DNA from: Pseudonocardia nematodicida
GTDB taxonomy: Bacteria > Actinomycetota > Actinomycetes > Mycobacteriales > Pseudonocardiaceae
DNA length: 64,000 nt
NCBI RefSeq assembly: GCF_040105385.1
Contig: NZ_JBEDNQ010000010.1
Span: 248,001 to 312,000, forward strand
Direction of reading: 5' to 3'
Below the pieces are notes generated by a model that saw nothing but the letters and a program-made list of their open reading frames with translations, was not told the DNA's origin and searched no databases. Of the stretch, positions 43,192 to 52,610 are shown piece after piece; positions within the stretch are counted from its first letter, which is position 1, and every line of letters starts with the position of its first letter. A program made the translations under genes and the position numbers.

Positions 43192-44103
43192 ATGATTCCC
43201 ACGATCAGACGCGTGAGCATCGCTCTCACGACGACCGTGTTGGCGGTCGCCCTCGGCGCGTGCGGTGGCGGTGCGGACACCGCTGAGCCGGCAGCTCCCG
43301 CCCTCGCCGCAGATCCCTCTGTCGTCGCGCTCCTCCCGGCTCCGGTGAAGGAGCGCGGGACGCTGCGGGTGGCGGTCCCCGACACCGGCGCCCCGCTCGG
43401 CTATCAGGAGAACGGTGAGCTGCGCGGGATGGATCCGGCTCTCGGCGAGGCGGTGGCCCAGGTGATGGGTCTGCGCTACGAGCCGGAGATGGTCCCCTTC
43501 GCCTCCGCGATCCCAGGTTTGCAGGCCGACCGCTACGACATCGCCTACGGGCAGTTCTACGTGACCGCCGAACGCGTGCAGGTCGTCGACTTCGTGACCG
43601 ACTGGCGGGACTTCAGCAGCTTCATCGTGCCGTCGGGATCGCAGTTCCAGCCGCAGTCGCTGGCCGACGCGTGCGGGAGGAGCATCGGCGCGATGGACGG
43701 TTCGGTCGAGCTGCAGTTCCTCAACGACGCGCAGGCCGACTGCACCTCGGCCGGACGGCCGCAGATCGCGATCAGTGCTTTCCCGTCGATCTCGGCCGGA
43801 GTCCTGGCGCTCGGAAGCGACCGGGTCGAGGGGGTGCTCACCGGTCGCGGTGCGGCCGAGAACGCCGTCGCGCAGGGGCAGCCCTTCGACATCGTGGGTG
43901 AGATCGGCGGTGGCCCGACCGCCACGGCGGTGGCGCGGACCGCGGACTCCGACCAGATGCTCGCCGCGGTGCAGAAGGCCTACGAGGTGCTGATCGCCGA
44001 TGGCGCGTACCGGCAGATCCTCGACGCGAACAACACCGCCTACGGCGCGATCGACGACCCGACGGTCTACACCCGGGGCGCGTCGCTCCCCACCTACCAG
44101 TGA
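43192..44103 (+). CDS. Polar amino-acid ABC transporter binding lipoprotein 2
   Basis: 303 residues, SBP family 3. Signal peptide with lipobox ALGACGGG (Cys ~24), LRVAVPDTGAPLGYQ, GMDPALGEAVAQVMGL and DRYDIAYGQFYVTAERVQVVDF. Shares unusual features with the paralogue at 39056 (PxVxALLPxxVxERG near the N-terminus, GGPTATAV near the C-terminus). First gene of the importer operon; a permease follows after 58 bp. Confidence 0.92.
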   Translation: MIPTIRRVSIALTTTVLAVALGACGGGADTAEPAAPALAADPSVVALLPAPVKERGTLRVAVPDTGAPLGYQENGELRGMDPALGEAVAQVMGLRYEPEMVPFASAIPGLQADRYDIAYGQFYVTAERVQVVDFVTDWRDFSSFIVPSGSQFQPQSLADACGRSIGAMDGSVELQFLNDAQADCTSAGRPQIAISAFPSISAGVLALGSDRVEGVLTGRGAAENAVAQGQPFDIVGEIGGGPTATAVARTADSDQMLAAVQKAYEVLIADGAYRQILDANNTAYGAIDDPTVYTRGASLPTYQ

Positions 44104-44161
44104 GCACCCGGCCGCGGCCGGCCCGGCGCCGGCGCGGAACCCGAGAGCGGAGAAGACACCG

Positions 44162-45087
44162 ATGACGACACAGATACCGACGGCGCAGCGTCCCGATGCG
44201 GAGGTCGCCGCGCTGCAGGTGCAGAAACAGCGCCACTACGGCCGATGGCTCGGCGTCGTGGTCCTCGGTGTGCTCGCCGCGATGCTGGTGAACACCCTGC
44301 TCACCAACGAGCGGTTCCAGTGGGGTGTCGTCGCGGAGTACTTCACGACCACGACGATCCTGCAGGGCCTGGGCCGCACGCTGTGGCTCACCGCCGCCGC
44401 GATGGGGATCGGCATCGTGCTGGGCACGGTCCTTGCGATCATGCGACTGTCTCCGAACCCGGTGTTCTCCGCGTCGTCGGGAGCCTTCATCTGGTTCTTC
44501 CGCGGCACACCGCTGCTGGTCCAGCTGATCTTCTGGTTCAACCTGTCGGCGCTGTATCCGGAGTTGTCGCTGGGCATCCCCTTCGGCCCGGCGTTCGTGA
44601 CCGGCAGCGCGAACGAGTTCATCACCGTCTACGTGGCCGCTCTGCTCGGGCTGGGACTCAACGAGGGCGCCTACATGGCCGAGATCGTCCGGGCCGGCAT
44701 CAAGTCGGTGCCGACCGGCCAGCGCGAGGCCGCCGAGGCCCTCGGTATGAGCTCACGCCGGATCCTGTTCCGGATCGTGCTGCCGCAGGCGATGCGCGTG
44801 ATCATCCCGCCGACCGGGAACCAGCTGATCGGCATGCTCAAGACCACCTCACTGGTCAGCGTGATCGCACTTCCCGACCTGCTGTACTCGGCGCAGATGA
44901 TCTACTCGACGAACTTCCAGACCATCCCGCTGCTCATCGTGGCCAGCATCTGGTACCTGATCGTCACGACGATCCTCTCCATCGGCCAGCACTTCGTGGA
45001 ACGCCACTTCAGCCGGAGCGAGAACAAGCCCGTTCCCGCCCTGGCCGCAGTCCGGCGACTCCTGACCCCCCGACGAGAGGCGACGGC

Positions 45088-45091
<4 letters not shown>
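44162..45091 (+). CDS. Amino-acid ABC transporter permease (HisM/GlnP type)
   Basis: 309 residues, about five to six helices. HisM-type features: GRTLWLTAAAMGIGIVLGTVLAIMRLS, FFRGTPLLVQLIFWF and the EAA loop GQREAAEALGMSSRRILFRIVLPQAMRVIIPPTGN. Start ATG 44162. Stop overlaps the ATPase start (ATGA). Imports the substrate bound by the two paralogous binding proteins. Confidence 0.93.
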
Positions 45092-45873
<782 letters not shown>

Positions 45874-45894
45874 TCCGCGGGACTGGCGTGACTC

Positions 45895-45937
45895 CCGCCG
45901 CCTGCCGCGAGCCCGTACGGACCGCGGCAGGCGGCGG
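45895..45937. terminator. Bidirectional terminator hairpin
   Basis: Perfect 15-bp stem (CCGCCGCCTGCCGCG with its complement) around a 13-base loop between the ATPase stop (45873) and the convergent GntR stop (45939). Confidence 0.85.
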
Positions 45938-45938
45938 T

Positions 45939-46601
45939 TCACAGCTCCGGCTCGTTCCAGTCGCCCTGGATGTGTTCCAAGTGCTGGAGCATCACCGACT
46001 CCGCGGTCTCGGCGTCCCCCGCGTGCAGCGCCTCGAGCAGGGTCTGATGTTCACGGGCGGAGTGCTCGAGCCGGCCGGTCGCCGAGAGCGCGCGGACGCC
46101 GAACAGTCGCGTTCGGTCGCGCAGGTCGCCGACGATGTCCACCAGCCGCTGGTTGCCGAGCAGTCCGAGCAGTCCAAGGTGGAACTGCCGGTCGGCTTCG
46201 AGGTAGCGCACCATGTCGCCACTGACCGCACTCGCCACCGTGTCCTCGGCCAGCTCGCCGAACTCGTCGGCGAACCCGGTGCCGAGCCCGGCGAGCCGGC
46301 CCATGGCGGGCACCTCCAGGATGACGCGCAGCTCGTAGATCTCCTGGCGCTCCTTGTCCGACAGAGGGATCAGCCGGAACCCCCGGTTCCGCACGGCTTC
46401 CATGACGCCCTGGTTGACCAGCGTCAGCATCGCTTCGCGCACCGGACTGTTGGACACCCCGAGCTGAGCCGCGATCGTGCTGGCGGAGTAGATCTCGCCC
46501 GGAACGATCTCACCCGTCACGACCTGCTGCCGAATGACGCTCAGTGCCTGGTCGCGGAGGCTGAACCGGCGCAACGTGGTCGCACCTGCCGGGTTCGTCA
46601 C
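45939..46601 (-). CDS. GntR/FCD regulator, paralogue of the one at 32405
   Basis: 220 residues from GTG 46601, supported by AGGGGGA upstream; in-frame ATG at 46706 would run across the operator. Winged helix VIRQQVVTGEIVPGEIYSASTIAAQLGVSNSPVREAMLTLVNQGVMEAVRNRGFRLIPLS and FCD domain with DRQFHLGLLGLLGN. Almost the same recognition helix as the regulator at 32405. Divergent from the enolase-superfamily gene at 46740. Confidence 0.92.
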   Translation of the reverse strand: MTNPAGATTLRRFSLRDQALSVIRQQVVTGEIVPGEIYSASTIAAQLGVSNSPVREAMLTLVNQGVMEAVRNRGFRLIPLSDKERQEIYELRVILEVPAMGRLAGLGTGFADEFGELAEDTVASAVSGDMVRYLEADRQFHLGLLGLLGNQRLVDIVGDLRDRTRLFGVRALSATGRLEHSAREHQTLLEALHAGDAETAESVMLQHLEHIQGDWNEPEL

Positions 46602-46699
46602 GCTGTCCCCCTGATGTCGCAGCTCGCTGCGATTCGGAATGAGTACACCCTGGTCGGTCAGTGTCTCAGGGATCACTTGGCCACGCCATGCCGTCACAT

Positions 46700-46711
46700 A
46701 TAGCATTTTAC
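46700..46711 (-). promoter_or_regulatory. GTARAAT-type operator, GntR/enolase-superfamily divergent promoter
   Basis: GTAAAATGCTAT on the minus strand, 29 bp before the ATG at 46740. Fifth copy of the island box. Confidence 0.5.
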
Positions 46712-46739
46712 CGCTTACCTACTAGTGGAGGATTTCGCC

Positions 46740-47849
46740 ATGGGCACGATCACGGCGGTGGACGTCTACGGCTACGAGCTCACCTACGCGCACGGCGAGT
46801 ACGTGATGTCGAGCGGCCGGTCGTCCACCAGCCAGAGCTCGACCCTGGTCCGGATCACCACCGAGGCCGGCGCCCACGGCTGGGGTGAGGTCTGCACGCT
46901 GGCGGGCACCTACTGGCCCGCCTTCGCCGGCGGCGCCCGTGCGGCGCTCGCCGAGATGCTCCCCGCACTGATCGGTACCGACGCGACGAACCTCGGCACG
47001 GTGCACGCCGCGATGGACGGCATACTCATGGGCCACGGCTACGCCAAGAGCGCCGTCGACGTCGCCTGCTGGGACCTGCTCGGCAAGAAGGCCGGGCTGC
47101 CGCTGGTCGACCTGCTCGGCGGCCGCCTCCAGCAGGACTTCCCGCTCTACGAGGCCGTCCCGCTGTCCGCACCCGAGACGATGGCGGATTTCGTCACCAC
47201 CCGGTCCGCTGCGGGGATCACCTGCTTCCAGGTCAAGGTCGGCAACGACCCCGACGACGACGCGGCCCGTCTGCGGGCCGTCGCCGCGGCCGCCGCACCG
47301 GGCACCACTCTGATCGCCGACGCGAACGGCGGCTGGACGTTGCAGCAGGCCGTCCGTGCGGCGCGGCTGATCGAGGACCTGCCCGTCCACCTGGAGCAGC
47401 CGTGCGCCCGCTTCGAGGACTGTGTCGTCGTGCGCGGGCTGACCCGGCTACCGATGGTGATGGACGAGTCCGTCCTCACCCCGGCCGACCTGCTGGCCGC
47501 CAAGACGCAGGTCGGCGCAGGATCGGTCAACCTCAAGCTCGGCCGCCTCGGCGGCCTGACCGGCGCACGGATGATGCGCGACCTCGCGGTCTCGGCCGGG
47601 ATGTCATTGTCCCTGGAGGACGCGTGGGGCGGGGACGTCACTACGGCGGCCGTGTCTCACCTGGCCGCCTCGACCGCCTCGAACGACCTGCTGTCGGTCT
47701 CGTTCTTCAACGACTGGACCAACGAGCACGTCGCCGGCTACGCGCCCCGCTCGTCGAAGGGCCGCGGTGGCGCACCCACCGGTCCGGGGCTCGGTATCGA
47801 CGTCGACGCCGACCTGCTCGGCGCTCCCCTGCTCACCGTCCGCGCCTGA
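46740..47849 (+). CDS. Enolase-superfamily (MLE subgroup) epimerase/dehydratase
   Basis: 369 residues. GGAGG at 46727-46731 sets the ATG at 46740 over the GTG at 46725. Capping domain then barrel with metal ligands Asp in LIADANGGW, Glu in VHLEQPC and Asp in VVMDES / VMDESV, a Lys at the sixth strand (VNLKLGRLGG), and FQVKVGN at the second strand, where the first Lys of KxK is Gln. Subgroup members act on proline betaine, hydroxyproline betaine (HpbD) or cis-3-hydroxyproline. Context with racemase-family genes favours an imino-acid substrate. A one-base reaction (dehydration) fits the loss of one Lys. Confidence 0.85.
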   Translation: MGTITAVDVYGYELTYAHGEYVMSSGRSSTSQSSTLVRITTEAGAHGWGEVCTLAGTYWPAFAGGARAALAEMLPALIGTDATNLGTVHAAMDGILMGHGYAKSAVDVACWDLLGKKAGLPLVDLLGGRLQQDFPLYEAVPLSAPETMADFVTTRSAAGITCFQVKVGNDPDDDAARLRAVAAAAAPGTTLIADANGGWTLQQAVRAARLIEDLPVHLEQPCARFEDCVVVRGLTRLPMVMDESVLTPADLLAAKTQVGAGSVNLKLGRLGGLTGARMMRDLAVSAGMSLSLEDAWGGDVTTAAVSHLAASTASNDLLSVSFFNDWTNEHVAGYAPRSSKGRGGAPTGPGLGIDVDADLLGAPLLTVRA

Positions 47850-47870
47850 ATCACCCACCGAGGAGACACC

Positions 47871-48911
47871 ATGCGATCCCGACGCCAGTTCTCGGTCATC
47901 GACTCGCACAGCGCGGGCGCACCTGCCCGCGTCGTCGTCGCCGGCGCCCCGCGCGTCTCGGGTGCCTCGATGGCCGAGATCCGCGCCGCCTACGAGCGCG
48001 ACCACGACGACGTCCGCAAGCTGCTGATGTACGAACCGCGGGGATTCTCGGAGATGTGCGGCAGCATCATCCTGCCGCCGTCCGACCCGCGGGCCGACGT
48101 CGGGATCGTCTTCATCGAGACCGGCGGCTGGATGACGATGTGCGGGGCCGGCACGATCGGTGCCGCCACCGTGCTCGTCGAGACCGGGATGGTCCCGGCG
48201 GTGGAGCCGGTCACCACGGTCACCTTCGACACCCCGGCCGGTCTCGTCGTCGCCGAGGTGGCGGTCTCCGACGGCGCTGTGCAGGGCGTGACGATCGAGA
48301 ACGTCCCCTCGTTCCTGCACACCCGCGACCTCGAGATCGAAGTCCCGGGACACGGCACGGTGATCGTGGACATCGCCTACGGCGGCAACTTCTACGTGAT
48401 CGCCTCCGCGTCGGACTTCGGACTCACCGTCGATCCCGAGCACAGCTCCCGCCTCGCCGAGGTCGGGCGCCTCGTCCGCGCGGCGGCCAACAAGGCCGTC
48501 ACCGTCGCGCACCCGATCGAGGGCCCAGCAGGGCCGATCCCGCTGGTGATCCTCATGGAAGACGAGCCTCGGCCCGACGGCGGACACCGCAACCTCGTCT
48601 TCTTCGGCGAGGCCGGTATCGACCGCTCACCGGGCGGCACCGGCACCTCCGCCCGAATGGCCCAACGCCACGCCCGCGGACAGCAACAAATCGGCGAGGA
48701 CTACGTCCAGGAATCCATCATCGGCACCCGCTTCACCGGACGCCTCACCCGCACCGTCAACCTCGCCGGGACCACTGCCGTCGTCCCCGCCATCACCGGA
48801 CGCGCCTTCATCACCGCCACCACCACCTTCCACCTCGACCCCGACGACCCCTACCCCCACGGCTTCGGCGTCGGCTACGCCGCCGACGCACACCGGCTAC
48901 AGCACGGATGA
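47871..48911 (+). CDS. Proline racemase-family protein with Cys/Gly active site (copy B)
   Basis: 346 residues, GAGGAG before the ATG. Cys91 in MTMCGAG and Gly255 in DRSPGGTG, the same substitutions as copy A. The first ~60 % differs moderately (about 75 % identical residues by eye), while the final ~95 residues are nearly identical to copy A even at nucleotide level. Follows the enolase-superfamily gene by 21 bp, so the two act together. Likely a dehydratase or other one-base enzyme on a hydroxylated imino acid; not expected to racemise. Confidence 0.85.
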   Translation: MRSRRQFSVIDSHSAGAPARVVVAGAPRVSGASMAEIRAAYERDHDDVRKLLMYEPRGFSEMCGSIILPPSDPRADVGIVFIETGGWMTMCGAGTIGAATVLVETGMVPAVEPVTTVTFDTPAGLVVAEVAVSDGAVQGVTIENVPSFLHTRDLEIEVPGHGTVIVDIAYGGNFYVIASASDFGLTVDPEHSSRLAEVGRLVRAAANKAVTVAHPIEGPAGPIPLVILMEDEPRPDGGHRNLVFFGEAGIDRSPGGTGTSARMAQRHARGQQQIGEDYVQESIIGTRFTGRLTRTVNLAGTTAVVPAITGRAFITATTTFHLDPDDPYPHGFGVGYAADAHRLQHG

Positions 48912-49003
48912 GAACGGACCACTGCGTTACCGGGAGGACCGGCGCTGCCGGGTGGGGAGTTACGAGGGGACTGCGGGCTGCATTCTCGGTAGTCGCATCC
49001 GCG

Positions 49004-49204
49004 ATGCGAGGTGCTGTCCTCGTCGAGCCCGCGGGTATCCGGCACTCGGCGTTGGTCTGGTTCCCCCCGGATGCCCCGGCGATCCAGCTGTGGCTGTGCC
49101 GGCGCTGCGGGATCGAACCCGACGACGAGCGGGACGTCCGGCGCTGTCGAATCTGCGGCTCCTCCTACGCTCACGACGGGAGTCCGATCGCGCGAGACGC
49201 GTGA
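49004..49204 (+). CDS. Possible small zinc-ribbon protein
   Basis: 66 residues, with CRRCG and CRICGSSY spaced as a rubredoxin-like/zinc-ribbon knuckle pair, plus an N-terminal hydrophobic-aromatic patch (ALVWFPPDAPAIQLWL). No clear Shine-Dalgarno. The Cys pattern and the end at 49204 make it plausible, but it may be a fragment. Confidence 0.4.
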   Translation: MRGAVLVEPAGIRHSALVWFPPDAPAIQLWLCRRCGIEPDDERDVRRCRICGSSYAHDGSPIARDA

Positions 49205-49457
49205 GCGAGTGCGCTCAACGAAAGACTCAACGATGCGGCTATACGGCTTTAACCAGCGTCAGCGCGCTTCTAAGCGGCAAAACGCCTGCACGCCGGCTGT
49301 CCAGGGTGGGGCCGAGTCACAGCAGCGGCACGCTCGCCATCCTTCGGCAGGTACGTGTTCCATCCCCAGCTACGCGCATTCGATGAGCTCCCGTGAGACG
49401 AACTTGACGGGCCGAAGCGTCGGCGTACATGAGTCCACCTCGTTGGTCGGGCATGGG

Positions 49458-50414
49458 TCAACGTAGACCTCCAGGGAGGCACCATGTTGGGGCGCAGCAG
49501 TCGCCGTAAGGTCTGGCCAACCCACACGGACATGGGTTACTCGTGGGCCAGTCGTGCCAGAGGCGCTGCCTCTCCTCTATCGAAAAAACAAGATCCCGAT
49601 CTGAGAGCATACGAGACTCGGAGAGTTCCCCAGGAATCACCCGCCAACCCGCTTCCCGAACATTTAGATCTTCGGTCACAATGCGCAAACCGTCCTGCCT
49701 GCTTCGGACCATCCCTGGCCATCCCCGTAAGACGAGAGTCCATGACCAGCCAGCCATCATTAGGTCAAACGCCGTCAGGCCGGGGCGGACTGTCCAGACG
49801 TAGTCTGCTAGGGCTCGAGGATTTGCGCCAATAATTCTGGTAGAAAGCCACTTCGTGGCGAACATAGGATGGCTTAACTCGCTGAAGTCGTCCGTCAGCA
49901 ATCTGCGGCGAAGCCCAGCGACTAAGCTAGCATCAAGGTCGACTCCCGCCCACTGCAAGCTGGGTGCGAAGTGACCCTTGAGAAGGACGCCAGCGACGGC
50001 TCGTCGTATCAGCTTTGGATTTGCGCCGTCAACAATTGGCCCGCTGCGCACGGAAATTCCCGCAGTCGCCAGCTCGCTCCTACTGCCGCATGAGATCGTC
50101 GCAAGGTACCCCTCGGCACGCCCCAGCCATTGCTCACAGGTCGCACACAGCAGGTAGTGCTTCACTGAGTCCTGTTCTGCAACCTCGACTCCGAGACTCG
50201 CTATATGCCCGTGCAACCCGCCTTCGGCCTTCATCCACTTCGCGCTCCAACGAGGCATGATATGACTTAATTGAAGGCGATCGACCTTCTGACACAAGCA
50301 ACACTTAGCGATAACGATCTGCCCACGACGGTCACCGCCCTCAACTACCGTCGATGGTGGACCTTCAATAACTCTAAGACGAGCCCGTTCGACGTCGGCA
50401 CGGCCGGTACTCAC
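49458..50414 (-). CDS. HNH-like zinc-finger protein with C-terminal SEC-C motif
   Basis: 318 residues. N-terminal CCLCQKVDRLQLSHIMPRW, then LLCATCEQWLGRAEGYL about 40 residues later, matches the CxxC-His-CxxC arrangement of HNH-type endonuclease-like domains. The C-terminus has NPCPCGLARPYGDCC, a SEC-C metal-binding motif. The middle (~170 residues) has no recognised domain. GC is lower than in neighbouring islands, which suggests transfer. Nuclease activity is not proven; a regulatory or defence role is possible. No partner genes are adjacent. Confidence 0.72.
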   Translation of the reverse strand: MSTGRADVERARLRVIEGPPSTVVEGGDRRGQIVIAKCCLCQKVDRLQLSHIMPRWSAKWMKAEGGLHGHIASLGVEVAEQDSVKHYLLCATCEQWLGRAEGYLATISCGSRSELATAGISVRSGPIVDGANPKLIRRAVAGVLLKGHFAPSLQWAGVDLDASLVAGLRRRLLTDDFSELSHPMFATKWLSTRIIGANPRALADYVWTVRPGLTAFDLMMAGWSWTLVLRGWPGMVRSRQDGLRIVTEDLNVREAGWRVIPGELSESRMLSDRDLVFSIEERQRLWHDWPTSNPCPCGLARPYGDCCAPTWCLPGGLR

Positions 50415-50869
50415 CTTCTAATTGTCGCACGTCTCCCGCGTTCCAGTAGAGGCACCTTCGCCGCTTGAAGCCTGTTGGTCCCTTGCGGTTTCGGATCCGC
50501 CTCCTTGGAGACCAAGGGACAGTCGAGCAACTGCTTACAAGTCCGTCCACGACGGTCACACCGTGCTCTAACCAGCCGATCCGCGCACGCGTCCGGTCCC
50601 ACGGTGCACGCCGAGGATCGCCGTGCGCACCACGAGTAGGTCACGCGGTGCGCTCGGCGCCTCGAAGCAGTTGGCATTTCCGGTGGACGGATCGGCTGCC
50701 GAACGATTCCGCATGCTTGTCGCCATCCGTTTGGCGCGGTCGCTATACGCGTGTGTGACACCCCGGCTCGCAGCCGGACGGCGCACGCCGCGCACGGCAC
50801 ATGCCGATCTTCCTGGCGAGGCGCCTCGGACCCCTTGAGCGCAGACGGGGAGCCACATACCGTATCTGT
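50415..50869 (+). other. Gene-poor interval with a degenerate core of the dispersed repeat
   Basis: No supportable gene. 50670-50705 resembles the core of the 70-bp repeats at 18259 and 28365 (shared GTTGGCATT, GCCGAACG). The right end holds the operator at 50857-50870. Confidence 0.45.
50670..50705 (+). repeat. Dispersed element, degenerate copy 3 (core only)
   Basis: Starts GTTGGCATTTCC and ends TGCCGAACG, aligning to 28365-28400. One frame gives AVGISGGRIGCRT against SVGIPVGRDRCRT in copy 2, so the VGI..GR..CRT pattern is retained. Confidence 0.4.
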
Positions 50870-50870
50870 A
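50857..50870 (+). promoter_or_regulatory. ATACSGTATCTRYA operator at the lyase start
   Basis: ATACCGTATCTGTA; its last base is the A of the ATG at 50870. A related box lies at 52548-52561. Overlap with the start codon suggests a leaderless transcript under GntR control. Confidence 0.5.
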
Positions 50871-51805
50871 TGTCGTACAGGGATAAGGACTTTGATCGAT
50901 CACCCCCGGCTCGGCACGAGCTGGCCCGCGGGATATGGGGCCTGCTGGCGAGCCCCTTCCTCGCGGACGGTTCCTTCGACGAACCGTCGCTGCGACGCCT
51001 GGTCCAGAGCTACACCCGGCTCGACCTGGCGGGCATGACCGTGCTGGGGGTCTTCGGAGAGGCGGCCGACCTGACCCCCGGGGAACGTCGGCGCGCCGTC
51101 GAGATCGTCCGGGAGGTCGCTGCGTCCTCGGCGCTCGTGGTCGGGGTGACCAGCCTCGACACCGGCGAGGCGATCGAGGAGATCGGCAACGTCGCCGACG
51201 CCGGCGGCGAGGCGATCGACAGCTATCTCGTCCAGATCAACAGCACCGAGCCCGACGTCGTGATCGACCACTACCGGCGGATCCACGAAGCCACCGGCGC
51301 CCGGATCGTCATGCAGGACTACCCGGCGATCAGCGGCATCCACCTCGGACAGGAGGAACTGCTCGCGATCACGCAGGGCTGCGCCGCGGTGTCGGCCGTG
51401 AAACTGGAGTCGGTACCGACACCGACCAAGGTCGCGTACCTCTCGGCCCGCACGTCCGTGCCGGTGTTCGGCGGCCTCGGCGGCAGCTACTTGATCGACG
51501 AGCTGGCCGCCGGCGCGGCCGGCGCGATGACCGGCTTCACCGCACCGGAGGGCCTCGTCGCCTGCTGGAACGCCTACCGCGACGGAGGGTTCGACGCGGC
51601 CGCCGAGGCGTTCGCCCCCTACCTGCCGCTGGTCAACTTCGAGTTCCAGCCCGGACTCGCCCGACTGATCCGGAAGGAAGGATTCCGCGCCCGCGGCCTG
51701 TTCACCACCTCGACGTCGCGGACGCCGGTCGCCTCACCGCCGCCGGACATCGCCGAGCAGGCCGTCAGGCATATGATGCGACTGCCCGCCCTGCCGCTGC
51801 CCTGA
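50870..51805 (+). CDS. DapA-family lyase 3
   Basis: 311 residues. Schiff-base Lys178 in SAVKLES, Tyr151 in MQDYPAISG, and GVFGEAADLTPGER in the substrate loop position. The family includes keto-deoxy sugar acid aldolases, dehydratases and N-acetylneuraminate lyases. The N-terminus is slightly long (~20 residues) but no later start exists before the barrel. Divergent in role from the DapA-type genes at 33-36 kb by sequence. Next to a GntR gene and upstream of a sugar-acid-type operon. Confidence 0.85.
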   Translation: MSYRDKDFDRSPPARHELARGIWGLLASPFLADGSFDEPSLRRLVQSYTRLDLAGMTVLGVFGEAADLTPGERRRAVEIVREVAASSALVVGVTSLDTGEAIEEIGNVADAGGEAIDSYLVQINSTEPDVVIDHYRRIHEATGARIVMQDYPAISGIHLGQEELLAITQGCAAVSAVKLESVPTPTKVAYLSARTSVPVFGGLGGSYLIDELAAGAAGAMTGFTAPEGLVACWNAYRDGGFDAAAEAFAPYLPLVNFEFQPGLARLIRKEGFRARGLFTTSTSRTPVASPPPDIAEQAVRHMMRLPALPLP

Positions 51806-52451
51806 ACCCGTCCTCGACGAGGGCCTGGACCTTCGACAGGTGAAGCCTGAGAGTGCGTTCCGCCGCGTCCGGGTCGTGGACCGTCACGGCCTCGGCGATC
51901 CGGACGTGGTGGCCGGCGCACTCGCGCGAGTTGTCGACCTGAGGGGCGTCTCGTCGCCGCAACGTGTTCGCCAGGTCGACGTAGTCCGCGACGACGTTGG
52001 CGAGCCGAGGATTGTGGGTCGCCGACGCGATGGCGAGGTGGAAGGTCCGGTCGAGCGCCCGGAACGCCGGCCGGTCTCCCTGCCCCACCGCGTCCAACGA
52101 CTCCTGCGCGAGCCGGGCCACCTCATCGGCTTCCGCCTCCGTCCTCCGCTCCGCGGCCAGCCGGACGGCTTGGGCCTCCAAGGCGATGCGCACCTCGTAG
52201 GCCGACCGGATCGACTCCAGCGAGGGCGACACCACGTTGAGGCCGCGCCGTCCCTCCGGGACCACGAACCCGACGTAAGCCAGCCGGACGAGCGCCTCGC
52301 GGACCGGGGTTTTGCTCACCGCGAGCTGCTCGGCGAGGCCCGCCTCGGTGACCGCGGCACCCGGGGAGAGCTCGGAGGCGACGATCGCCTCCCGGATCCG
52401 CGTGTAGACCGTCTCGGTCAGTCGCTGCGGTCGTTCCGGAATCGGCTGCAC
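51765..52451 (-). CDS. GntR/FCD family regulator of the sugar-acid-type island
   Basis: 228 residues. Winged helix TRIREAIVASELSPGAAVTEAGLAEQLAVSKTPVREALVRLAYVGFVV; FCD domain with DRTFHLAIASATHN. Its 3' end overlaps that of the lyase gene by 41 bp (convergent). Probably reads the ATACSGTATCTRYA boxes at 50857 and 52548, which precede the genes on both sides. Confidence 0.9.
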   Translation of the reverse strand: MQPIPERPQRLTETVYTRIREAIVASELSPGAAVTEAGLAEQLAVSKTPVREALVRLAYVGFVVPEGRRGLNVVSPSLESIRSAYEVRIALEAQAVRLAAERRTEAEADEVARLAQESLDAVGQGDRPAFRALDRTFHLAIASATHNPRLANVVADYVDLANTLRRRDAPQVDNSRECAGHHVRIAEAVTVHDPDAAERTLRLHLSKVQALVEDGFRAAAGRAVASYA

Positions 52452-52547
52452 TGCTCCTCCTGAGCCGGCGGACTGGTCGGTGGACCACCGAGTGTAGGCG
52501 GGGGCTTGGCCTCATCGTATCTCGTATGTAGAGTCGGCAAGTGTCGT

Positions 52548-52561
52548 ATACGGTATCTACA
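52548..52561 (+). promoter_or_regulatory. ATACSGTATCTRYA operator before the sugar-acid operon
   Basis: ATACGGTATCTACA, 50 bp before the ATG at 52611. A related sequence, ATCGTATCTCGTATG, lies at 52514-52528, so two sites may cooperate in this divergent promoter. Confidence 0.5.
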
Positions 52562-52610
52562 TCTCGAAGCACTCCGCGATCACCACGGAGGCCGGGAGGA
52601 GCGAGCCGAA

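Noticed and set aside
47402..48900. Second plus-strand frame across the enolase-superfamily and Cys/Gly genes
   Set aside because: Arg/Pro-rich shadow of the two real genes; only its end (49004-49204) gave a plausible small protein.
50411..50903. Minus-strand frames between the HNH-like gene and the lyase
   Set aside because: No domain, no ribosome site, and composition unlike coding DNA of the neighbourhood.
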